Part shown: positions 7,301-13,675 of the stretch, one piece after another
Position numbering within the stretch: the stretch's first letter is position 1
Layout of the letters: each line of letters begins with the position of its first letter
IMG/VR virus record: IMGVR_UViG_3300027976_000028
Location: 1-64,000 of that record
Origin: a virus
Direction: 5' to 3' (one strand)
DNA: 64,000 nucleotides
Program-made: the position numbers and the translations under genes
Notes under the pieces: model-generated
Told to the model about the DNA's origin: nothing
Seen by the model: the letters and a program-made list of their open reading frames with translations, nothing else
Database searches by the model: none

Positions 7301-9081
7301 GTATCCCGTATAAGTTTCATGCATCTACAGAGCCAGACCCAGATATTTACGGAATATGGGATATTGAATTTACAATAGAAACTCCAAGACCGCCCGGTCG
7401 TTCAGTTAGATACAATCTATCGGGTACAGGTAACTCGGCTGCTGTAATGGGAACCATAGTCGACATAATGAGGGCATTCCTAATTAAGTACAAGGATAAC
7501 ATCGGCGCATTGCAATTCTCTGCCGATGAAGTATCAAGGAAATCATTATATAAGCGAATGATTCAACGGTTATTGCCAAATTGGAAACTAAAGAGCTATC
7601 CTGGCGATATGTTCTCTATTACGCCGCCTGCGCTCCGCAAAAAAGTAATTAAGCCAACAGTTGAAACTGCAAGGAAAACTCTCAACGACTATCTTAACAT
7701 TGTTATCGAAGACTTCAATTCAAATCCATACAGCAAAACTACACTACCGCTGGGTCCATATCGCGGACTAAGTAATCCACTGGACAATGATCATTCAGAA
7801 TCATACGAAGCCTCGGAGTTATGGGATATAGTCGAAGATCAAATTGAAAAAGGTATTAAACCAACCGTAATCGATTTTCCTATAAATCAACTTGAAGCTA
7901 CACAGGATTGGTTAAGTAGTGAAGCAGGCGACGAAGCACTATTTGACGAATATACAGATCATCCGGTTGTATTAGCATACGCAGCCGACAATTATATACT
8001 TGATGGGCATAATCGTATTGCCGCTGCAATTAAAAATAAACAAGTTAAAATACCAGTGTTTTTGTTTGATGCTGATGTGAAAGTAACAGAAGGTGAATCT
8101 AATATGAAAATTAGAGAATTGCTAATGAACGGAGGCTGGGCAAGTGACTTAACTTTTTCCACAGTCATCACACCAGCAGTAGTGCAAGAAATGGTAAAAC
8201 ATCTTGCGGAGTTTGAACAGAAATTCAATGAATGGGAAAAGCAGGGTAATATGGGATTAGAGATTAACATTGGCAAACCAGTGGGCTCGGGTACATATTA
8301 TGAACGAGATCTTATACAAGATCCAACACGAGAATATGGCGATGTTGATGTTATGTGCTATATTACAAGTCTCCCAGATGAAAGTGCTGCCCAACGCATC
8401 GCTGTTTATCGCACTGCTATTCAATCTTTCTGCCAACTCAATGCAAAATACAAAACAGATAATGGCACTAATGTTATATTTGATTCAGCGGCAGGCCCCG
8501 TACAAGTTGATTTAGTTTACACCTTCCACGAACACGCAAATTGGGGACGAGCATTAGCACCAGAATATAGGGTTAAAGGGGCTATTAATACAAGTTTAAC
8601 AAGCGCAATGGCCGACGCCCTGAATCTTAGTTTTAGCTCTCAAGGTGTACAGGCAAAATTACGCAATGGACAGCCAGTAAGCTTCCGCCAAAGTAAAGAT
8701 ACGATACTACATATGGTATCAATTGATCCCGAGAACTGGGCAAAGGACATATATAGTTTCTATTATGAATTGGCAAAAGGTGAAAAGCCAACATCGTTTC
8801 CCGGGGGACTTGAACAGCATAGCGGGATTAAAGACGAGCAACGGTTAAGTGACATTGTATATGCTATCAAGAGTCTTGTAGCGGCCTTTGAGCAATCAAT
8901 GATATTACCTCCAGATTTAATGAATAAGATTGCCGATATATTTGTGAGCAAAATGGATGCACAAATTGGGTCGTCAAAGTACTTAACAGCTCAAACACCT
9001 GAAGCCGTCGCTAAAGCTGATAAGACTAAGGCTATGTTTATGCGCTACAAAGAAGAGATACCAAAGTTGCTTCTGAGCTAA
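4348..9081 (+). CDS. Giant modular internal-virion polyprotein (ART, GNAT, ParB-like, NTase)
   Basis: 1577 aa. N-terminal capsid-targeting-like MKSLNEYLNE. Module 1 (about 16-130) resembles an ADP-ribosyltransferase (YHVSHL, then SGPGVYFAY). A repeated domain starts at about 369 and 959, each copy preceded by [LI]TELFEPS. A second ART-like module starts at about 525 (YHYTSL, FMSTTR). A GNAT-like domain is at about 840-955 (QGVGARAM). A ParB-like module is near 1125-1240 (DGHNRIAAA). A nucleotidyltransferase-like module follows 1253 (YGDVDV, QVDLVY). Internal leader copies KTLNDYLNIVIE (1110-1121) and MKIRELL (1253) and sites VNE/S, VIE/S and VTE/G mark the joints. Probably a fusion of several once-separate packaged proteins. 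Confidence 0.75.
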   Translation: MKSLNEYLNEVIAQQEYVYHVSHLPNLKLGLRSIIKSGLQPSKVGYSGPGVYFAYKPDGGFYHVDASEATMFRAKWKNLVAHYGVYPQAPNGIQRDDDEIIVPTSVPVEMLEVEYNPGEWWDVKSALAAENGPMNEVTIDNKDGAGAVPYNADIDYFGLRVQMKPSTFLRLAEPLGKPHDPELEKYMAAGGATGSPFLEIAIPEEWDVGNFSKVAQVKRHEGRNRATITQKLEGDSPIEVHLIPLGGYRNRDLTPEFIKALSDGLFAERTTRVVNGPLFTAMVVTEDDETLPMADNPEHVRMAELKRLMGAFPNSADYMYSIPAYKRARLLFNKGLLKASRPEIELLLKLTTSTGDLKPLSEEEELTELFEPSNKEWKWKHHYNTSAIALFKIGKIPYMFMAETYTHPDSPESAGMWDVVFKIDKHYSGYTDLEATSYGITGSGNSAEVMGTVVNILKDFISIYKETLRGITFVANEDSRQSLYAKMAHRLLPNWEFYKDGKEFILSKPEDNVNESVVNESLSRIAYHYTSLSSALNILTTGQFQLASTLGSVEEKYAPQGHHYFMSTTRSSRGGYHDSNVTKNSTSGILFALDGNWFNQHYKAGPIDYWQNRNQNQRFNVTHHESEDRIFSRTPTIPIGGITAVHVFMKVMDNKERDNYGAMAPANARQLLLRAKTLGIKAYLYEDVTAWHNLDIRKTVPITNRETLRGPDLKKERTSSKPRGYLMPWMELLQAKEVSQLSKAADRIRYSLQYTYDAQSAIEGLANNLSNARKPDSGGDRENAAKLIRFMQQNKLNTISELVKAIGDKWKAIAAKKPANEVIESDTPIKLTSNAKAKGWIDKVYARYPQMFQRNHVMPLGGAGNDQQFAMFELTPSFAKRDAVEVTWIQAYPMGQGVGARAMKELQALATADGISLTLFPWDKGQVSQAKLTKFYKGQGFKPTAKGSRTMAWSPITELFEPSTKDWKWEFRGKYTASAVFTVEGIPYKFHASTEPDPDIYGIWDIEFTIETPRPPGRSVRYNLSGTGNSAAVMGTIVDIMRAFLIKYKDNIGALQFSADEVSRKSLYKRMIQRLLPNWKLKSYPGDMFSITPPALRKKVIKPTVETARKTLNDYLNIVIEDFNSNPYSKTTLPLGPYRGLSNPLDNDHSESYEASELWDIVEDQIEKGIKPTVIDFPINQLEATQDWLSSEAGDEALFDEYTDHPVVLAYAADNYILDGHNRIAAAIKNKQVKIPVFLFDADVKVTEGESNMKIRELLMNGGWASDLTFSTVITPAVVQEMVKHLAEFEQKFNEWEKQGNMGLEINIGKPVGSGTYYERDLIQDPTREYGDVDVMCYITSLPDESAAQRIAVYRTAIQSFCQLNAKYKTDNGTNVIFDSAAGPVQVDLVYTFHEHANWGRALAPEYRVKGAINTSLTSAMADALNLSFSSQGVQAKLRNGQPVSFRQSKDTILHMVSIDPENWAKDIYSFYYELAKGEKPTSFPGGLEQHSGIKDEQRLSDIVYAIKSLVAAFEQSMILPPDLMNKIADIFVSKMDAQIGSSKYLTAQTPEAVAKADKTKAMFMRYKEEIPKLLLS

Positions 9082-9110
9082 TGAGCTAAATAGAGTACAA
9101 TGATTTCATC

Positions 9111-9118
9111 ATTAAATA
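9111..9118 (+). promoter_or_regulatory. Late promoter-like ATTAAATA
   Basis: One base from TATAAATA, 15 bases before the ATG at 9134, with a ribosome binding site (AAAGGA) between. A CTAAATA also lies at 9086-9092. Confidence 0.45.
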
Positions 9119-9133
9119 TAAAGGAAAATTAAA

Positions 9134-9412
9134 ATGGATCTATTTCTCATAATCATCTTCATCGTAGTAGTGCTTGCGGTAGTCGTCTTTTACTTGCGTG
9201 AAGGAAAAGACGTACAAAACGAAGTCTCCAATATACCACCTAAATTTGACGATGCACCGTACAAAGTCGACCCGCCAGTTGTAGTTGAACCACCTGCTGT
9301 TACAGTGCCAGTAGTTGCCGCAGCTCTTGCAAACGATGTCACTAAATCAGCACCTAAGGTTACTGCAAAGCCAAAAGCTAAAGCTAAGAAGCCACGTAAA
9401 CCAAAAGCCTAA
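9134..9412 (+). CDS. Small membrane-anchored protein with Pro/Lys tail
   Basis: 92 aa. Residues 3-22 form one transmembrane helix; the remainder is Pro/Val-rich and ends in a Lys-Pro-Ala repeat (KPKAKAKKPRKPKA). The tail could bind DNA or the cell wall (TonB-like linker appearance). Lies between packaged-protein genes, two bases before the next ATG. Function unknown. Confidence 0.65.
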   Translation: MDLFLIIIFIVVVLAVVVFYLREGKDVQNEVSNIPPKFDDAPYKVDPPVVVEPPAVTVPVVAAALANDVTKSAPKVTAKPKAKAKKPRKPKA

Positions 9413-9414
9413 GT

Positions 9415-10131
9415 ATGTTGTTACGAGAAGTCATTGCGGTTCGCAAAGTTATCAATGAAGGTGGAAATGTCTTTAAGGACAAGGATGGCACACCGCTGAC
9501 TGATCGTATTCAACGTGCAGATGTAGAGCCTACAGTAAGATGGTTAGAGAGTATCACGGGATACAACTTGTTTTCTCACTTGCTTGGTACAACGGGCAAG
9601 AAAGAGAGTTCCGGCGACATTGATATTGGAATGGAAGAGGTTGCAACAAAAGAAGACTTAGTAAATAAACTAACAGTTTGGTGCTCTCAAAATGACGTAG
9701 AGGCAGCAACATACATTAAAAAGTCCGGCATTAACGTACATTTTAGAACGCCAATTGGCGGATCATCAGATCGTGGGTTTGTACAAACCGACTTCATGTT
9801 TGTTCCTAATTTAGATTTTGCCAAGTTTGCAATGGCAGCGGATCCGCATAGTAAGTATAGAGATATGTACAAGCATATCACGATGAGTTCTCTTGCAAAG
9901 CCGTTGAATATGTTATGGAACCCAACGACAGGTTTGTCTGATCGTACTACTAAGAAAGTAATATCTACAGACCCAGACAAAATTGCACAAACGCTATTAG
10001 GACCAAACGTTGATCGCACTGCGATTACAAGCGTAGAATCTATATTAAGAGCTCTTGAAAATGATCCTCAGAAGGACGAAAAATTAGCAGATGCAAGAGC
10101 AACTCTTGCAAAAACTGGGATAACAATTTAA
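9415..10131 (+). CDS. Nucleotidyltransferase-fold protein, putative capsid-targeted
   Basis: 238 aa. N-terminus MLLREVIAVRKVINEGG contains a predicted prohead-protease site INE/G at 14-16. The body has the nucleotidyltransferase signature ESSGDIDIGM (about 63-72) and a third acidic strand VQTDFMF, as in the C-terminal module of the giant upstream protein. Members of this fold transfer NMP groups to proteins or RNA. It follows the previous gene by two bases and abuts the next. Confidence 0.6.
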   Translation: MLLREVIAVRKVINEGGNVFKDKDGTPLTDRIQRADVEPTVRWLESITGYNLFSHLLGTTGKKESSGDIDIGMEEVATKEDLVNKLTVWCSQNDVEAATYIKKSGINVHFRTPIGGSSDRGFVQTDFMFVPNLDFAKFAMAADPHSKYRDMYKHITMSSLAKPLNMLWNPTTGLSDRTTKKVISTDPDKIAQTLLGPNVDRTAITSVESILRALENDPQKDEKLADARATLAKTGITI

Positions 10132-11592
10132 ATGCTATTACGACAAATTATACTTGAGAAAGAAGGATTCGATGCAAACGAGCTATTAGCATTTAAAGAT
10201 GTCATTGCGTCGAAGATTAAGCAATTGCCGCAAGATGATGCCACTGCTAAAACTCTTAAAGAAATTGAGGAATTATTGACGCACGTTAATGCAGGCGGAC
10301 GAATGGGTATGATAAATGGAGCATTGCACTCAATAAATGATCCAGCTGTATTATCTTCACAAAAACGGTTATCACAGTACCTTGCAAGTATGGAAGTAAG
10401 TCCTGACGAACGCAAGGAGTTATTTCACCTATGGAAAACAGATAAGATTCTTAACATTGATGTATTGTTGTCTAAAAAGAATGTTACCTTCTCGGAACTA
10501 TTCAACGGTTACGATACTAACAAAGCTATTAAAGAGTTAGTAGATGACGTAATGGAAGTTGCTGATTTGGGGCAAGGCAAGGGCGAGTTTGGTCTTAATG
10601 TATTATCAAAGAGTGTTAGTAAACCAGGGTCGCATACAAACTTAGATCAAGATGGAGATGACAAAGCTAAGGGTGACTTAATTATTAAATACAACGGAAA
10701 ATGGCGTAAGATTGAAGTTAAAACAACACAGGGCGGTGGCGCACGATTTGCCGACCAAGAAGTGCGTCCAGCCGAAGGATATGAAGCTGCATCATCTGAA
10801 TTAAATGCATCAGTAGAGAAGTTAAAGAGTTCATTGGTGTACAAAGAAGTATTCCCCAATGGAATGGCCAAGGGTTACGGTATGAACCTTGGGCAGGCTA
10901 TTAATTGGTATCGCCATACTCAATTGCCAAAAGTAAAAGCAGATTTCCTTAATAAGGTTGATAACGTAGTAACATTGATTTTTGGCGGTAAGAAAGCTGA
11001 TCATGCTAAAGTATCGGCTATTATAAAAGCCATTAAATCAGGTGATGATAATACTGCGAAGCAACAATGGGCACAGGCGTGTTTTAATTACTACATTGGA
11101 CAAAAGGATGACGAAGGTGTCCTGGCTATTAACTTGAATAGTAAGAGCATTATGTTCTATAGTACATCAGATGACCTTACTAAACAAGGTTTACGTTTCT
11201 CTGCTGATACAATTTACCTAACTGCTAAAGATGCACAGCGCGGAGCATATCCACAAATTAGTGTTATCCCAACCACCTTTGGTGCTAATGCCAAAGCAGC
11301 AGGAGAAAAGAAAGCTGCCGACGCCGAGAAGAGTAGACTACGTGGATTAACACGGGCAGCGACTGCAAATCCAGTTGATGCACCAGCGCGCCACCCAACA
11401 GTAACTCGTGCCCAATTTAACAAAGACATGCTAGCATTCGCTACTAACTTTGCACACCGTAAGAAGATATATGATCCGGGTCGTATTAAAGAACTTAGTG
11501 TATTTGCAGCTGATTTAATTGCCAGTGGCGCATCAATGACGAGCATTAGGAAGCAATTAAGCGGCCATGCTGCCGAGATGTTACCATCATAA
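10132..11592 (+). CDS. PD-(D/E)XK nuclease-like protein, putative capsid-targeted
   Basis: 486 aa, N-terminus MLLRQIILEKEG, similar to the preceding gene. Around residues 180-200, GDLIIKYNGKWRKIEVKT fits the PD-(D/E)XK core (Asp, then E-x-K), which suggests a packaged nuclease. The C-terminal third is helical and basic. A bidirectional terminator follows. Nuclease activity is an inference from one motif. Confidence 0.5.
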   Translation: MLLRQIILEKEGFDANELLAFKDVIASKIKQLPQDDATAKTLKEIEELLTHVNAGGRMGMINGALHSINDPAVLSSQKRLSQYLASMEVSPDERKELFHLWKTDKILNIDVLLSKKNVTFSELFNGYDTNKAIKELVDDVMEVADLGQGKGEFGLNVLSKSVSKPGSHTNLDQDGDDKAKGDLIIKYNGKWRKIEVKTTQGGGARFADQEVRPAEGYEAASSELNASVEKLKSSLVYKEVFPNGMAKGYGMNLGQAINWYRHTQLPKVKADFLNKVDNVVTLIFGGKKADHAKVSAIIKAIKSGDDNTAKQQWAQACFNYYIGQKDDEGVLAINLNSKSIMFYSTSDDLTKQGLRFSADTIYLTAKDAQRGAYPQISVIPTTFGANAKAAGEKKAADAEKSRLRGLTRAATANPVDAPARHPTVTRAQFNKDMLAFATNFAHRKKIYDPGRIKELSVFAADLIASGASMTSIRKQLSGHAAEMLPS

Positions 11593-11607
11593 TTTAACGT
11601 CAATAAC

Positions 11608-11635
11608 AAAAAAGGACCATTATGGTCCTTTTTTT
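11608..11635. terminator. Bidirectional rho-independent terminator
   Basis: A6, then the hairpin GGACCAT/ATGGTCC (11614-11628), then T7. It separates the converging genes ending at 11592 (+) and 11653 (-) and should work on both strands. Confidence 0.9.
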
Positions 11636-11652
11636 ATGAAGTATATCAATAA

Positions 11653-12003
11653 TTACGTTCCAAGTGTAACCGAATAATCTTCTACAGCAGCAGCAAACGT
11701 CCACAATACCAACGTGCCATCTGCAAATTGATGAGTGCCACCGCCGGTCTGATGAACTCGTAACTTCCTATCATGTACACGAGTTACATTGTATGTATTG
11801 CCATCACTGTCGAGTGCTTCAATAGTCATTAAATTATCGGATCCGCCAACCGCTGCAAGTCGAAACGGGGCTCTGCCCTCTCCAACTAAGTTGTACCGGT
11901 GAGTTCCTGTTTGTTTATTAATATCGGCAGTTGCTGGTGCTTCTTCAAATGTGAAGTTTGCAGTAATATTTAATAATGTTGATTGTTTAAGTGGTCGTCC
12001 CAT
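11653..12003 (-). CDS. Small beta-rich protein, likely virion
   Basis: 116 aa, predicted almost all beta strand (Thr/Val/Asn-rich), like phage decoration or fibre-tip domains. Ribosome binding site CAAGGAG upstream and a CTAAATA motif about 80 bases further up. Not recognised by family. Confidence 0.55.
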   Translation of the reverse strand: MGRPLKQSTLLNITANFTFEEAPATADINKQTGTHRYNLVGEGRAPFRLAAVGGSDNLMTIEALDSDGNTYNVTRVHDRKLRVHQTGGGTHQFADGTLVLWTFAAAVEDYSVTLGT

Positions 12004-12079
12004 TTGTTTCTCCTTGACGTTCTAGGTCTACGCTGTTGGTACAGCATAAGTCTTGCTAATGCAAGCTCTACTAGACAAG

Positions 12080-12154
12080 CTATTTAGTAATAGGTGGGTG
12101 TTTGCCGCCACATTTCGGGCATTCTTCTGATTCGATCATTAAGTTTAAGTACAT
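12080..12154 (-). CDS. 24-residue zinc-ribbon-like miniprotein
   Basis: An ATG behind a strong AAAGGAGATTAT site opens a 24-codon frame containing CPKCGGKH, a CxxC knuckle that could bind zinc with the His. Its TAG stop lies in a CTAAATA late motif. Very short, but the ribosome binding site and motif support it. Confidence 0.45.
   Translation of the reverse strand: MYLNLMIESEECPKCGGKHPPITK
12081..12087 (-). promoter_or_regulatory. Late promoter motif CTAAATA
   Basis: CTAAATA on the minus strand at the end of the miniprotein gene, a candidate late promoter for the gene starting at 12003. Confidence 0.4.
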
Positions 12155-12209
12155 ATAATCTCCTTTATGTAACCCATACTTAGCAGATCAACAAGTAGAT
12201 CATCATTTG

Positions 12210-12217
12210 TATAAATA
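12210..12217 (+). promoter_or_regulatory. T4-type late promoter, exact TATAAATA
   Basis: Exact TATAAATA ending four bases before the ATG at 12222. Confidence 0.7.
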
Positions 12218-12221
12218 ACAT

Positions 12222-13274
12222 ATGAAACTTTCTGAACTCCATACCATTATAGAAGATGAGGGCGGTGGTGCGTCTGCTGGTGCTACATCAAGTGGGGATA
12301 TTGCCACTGTATCATTCCCGTTAATGACAAGGGGTAAGAACAAAAAAGCAAGATTTGCAGCCGGTCGTAAAGCAGTTGGACTAAGTGGAAGTGTTACAAG
12401 TTACATTGGCAAGGGCGTGTATGAAGGTAGTGGCGCAGGGATAGGAAAGAAGCATATTAGCCCAAGTGGAGTTAAAACTAACATGCCACCATCAGACGAG
12501 GATTATGAGATCAACTACGGTAAGAAAGGGGTTGCTGCGAAAGGCATCGGAGAAGCCCACACACTTGACAACAACAGTGTTATCTACAAATTGGATCCAA
12601 CTGATCCAATGAACAAAACAGAGGTTATGGTGTTAGGCGGTGCAGGTCGTTATACATTGTCCTCTCTGCGTAATAAAGCACGAAAAGAAGCGCAAGCATT
12701 AACAACCGATTTACAAGCTGAACATGGTGGTTCATTCCGCAGTGCAGCATATAATATTAAACAATTAACAAATACACTGAATACCATCGTTGCTGCTTAT
12801 AATGAATTAAAAAGAATTAGGCAGAAAGGCGGTCGAGGCTCCCGTGGCATTACAGACGAGGATGCAAATTTCGTCCGCGAACACCTTGAGACACTTGAAC
12901 AATATGTTATTATTGTATCAGAAGCAAGGGGACTTACTGCTAATTTCAAAACAGCATTGAAAGAAGGCAAGTTAAACAAGATGCATACAGATGCAATATC
13001 GGGCATGTACCACCTTGGCATAGATCCGGGTTATGAGATGTACAGATGGTCAATTCACACCGCTGGAAACAAAGGAGGACCAGACGCTGGACTTGGTCCA
13101 AAAGCAGGACCATTCGCCTTCGCATACACCGACGAAGAGGATGTTATGATCCGCAATGCAGTGAAAGCAATGGGTGGCAAAATTAAAACATTGTCCGCAC
13201 GCGGTAGTATCGAGTCTGACGATGTCAATAAAGTCAGTGCAATTCCGGTGTTGAATTGGAAGAAGATTCATTAA
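12222..13274 (+). CDS. Putative capsid-targeted internal protein
   Basis: 350 aa. Leader MKLSELHTIIEDEGGG matches the shared N-terminal pattern. A Gly/Ser-rich linker follows (GSGAGIGKKH), then a long helical region (about 140-260) and an alpha/beta C-terminus. No enzymatic motif recognised. Exact late promoter with four-base spacing. The 3' end overlaps a homing-endonuclease remnant on the other strand. Confidence 0.6.
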   Translation: MKLSELHTIIEDEGGGASAGATSSGDIATVSFPLMTRGKNKKARFAAGRKAVGLSGSVTSYIGKGVYEGSGAGIGKKHISPSGVKTNMPPSDEDYEINYGKKGVAAKGIGEAHTLDNNSVIYKLDPTDPMNKTEVMVLGGAGRYTLSSLRNKARKEAQALTTDLQAEHGGSFRSAAYNIKQLTNTLNTIVAAYNELKRIRQKGGRGSRGITDEDANFVREHLETLEQYVIIVSEARGLTANFKTALKEGKLNKMHTDAISGMYHLGIDPGYEMYRWSIHTAGNKGGPDAGLGPKAGPFAFAYTDEEDVMIRNAVKAMGGKIKTLSARGSIESDDVNKVSAIPVLNWKKIH

Positions 13275-13560
13275 CAAGTAGTTGAGTTAAACGGACATTA
13301 TTTCTTTTCGTACGAGTTGCAGCTTTTTCTTCAGAAGACCTACTTGTCTGAGCAATGCTCATATTATGACGAATTATTGCCTTTTCTTCGGGCGATTTAT
13401 TTTTCTTAGTTTCACTTATTTTTTGCCGGGTTGCTGCTGTTCGAGGAATACCAATATCTAATTTGGGTTCAATTTTTGAGCTGTGTTTTCCGTAGTAATG
13501 TCGCTTTTCTACGATGTTTGTGATGCGATATACGCAATGATAAATAGGTTCGTTGGTCAT
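13234..13560 (-). pseudogene. Deleted GIY-YIG/NUMOD3 homing endonuclease (copy C)
   Basis: 108 codons, open. The start MTNEPIYHCVYRITN and HYYGKHSS look like a GIY-YIG domain, but the catalytic middle is missing and the frame jumps to NUMOD3-like repeats (RTAATRQKISETKK, SPEEKAIIRHNMS). The last 41 bases run into the oppositely directed gene. It shares its leader and first codons with copies at 38747 and 46159. Most likely a decayed mobile gene. Confidence 0.65.
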
Positions 13561-13630
13561 ATAATCCTTAATGGGGGTTGACTAATGACAGCGGTATTAC
13601 AAGTACGCGGCTGTCACCTATTCTATTTAG
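13561..13630 (-). repeat. Homing-endonuclease leader, copy C
   Basis: CTAAATA (13630-13624), then TGACAGC (13616-13610) pairing with GCTGTCA (13592-13586), then a conserved AAGGATTAT ribosome binding site before ATGACCAAC. The same order occurs at 38675 and 46089. Confidence 0.8.
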
Positions 13631-13638
13631 TCTAAATC

Positions 13639-13646
13639 GATAAATA
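13639..13646 (+). promoter_or_regulatory. Late promoter-like GATAAATA
   Basis: Ends five bases before the ATG of a seven-codon leader ORF at 13652. Confidence 0.5.
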
Positions 13647-13651
13647 TAACT

Positions 13652-13675
13652 ATGAAAATGAAGGCCATAAAATGA
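13652..13675 (+). CDS. Seven-residue leader peptide
   Basis: Reads MKMKAIK then TGA; the stop overlaps the ATG of the next gene (AAATGA). It imitates the start of the capsid-targeted proteins and could couple translation to the 1014-residue gene. Too short to prove by sequence alone. Confidence 0.35.
   Translation: MKMKAIK

Noticed and set aside
11608-11635. Possible attachment site at the GGACC hairpin
   Set aside because: The palindrome with A- and T-tracts between converging genes is fully explained as a bidirectional terminator; no integrase is in view.
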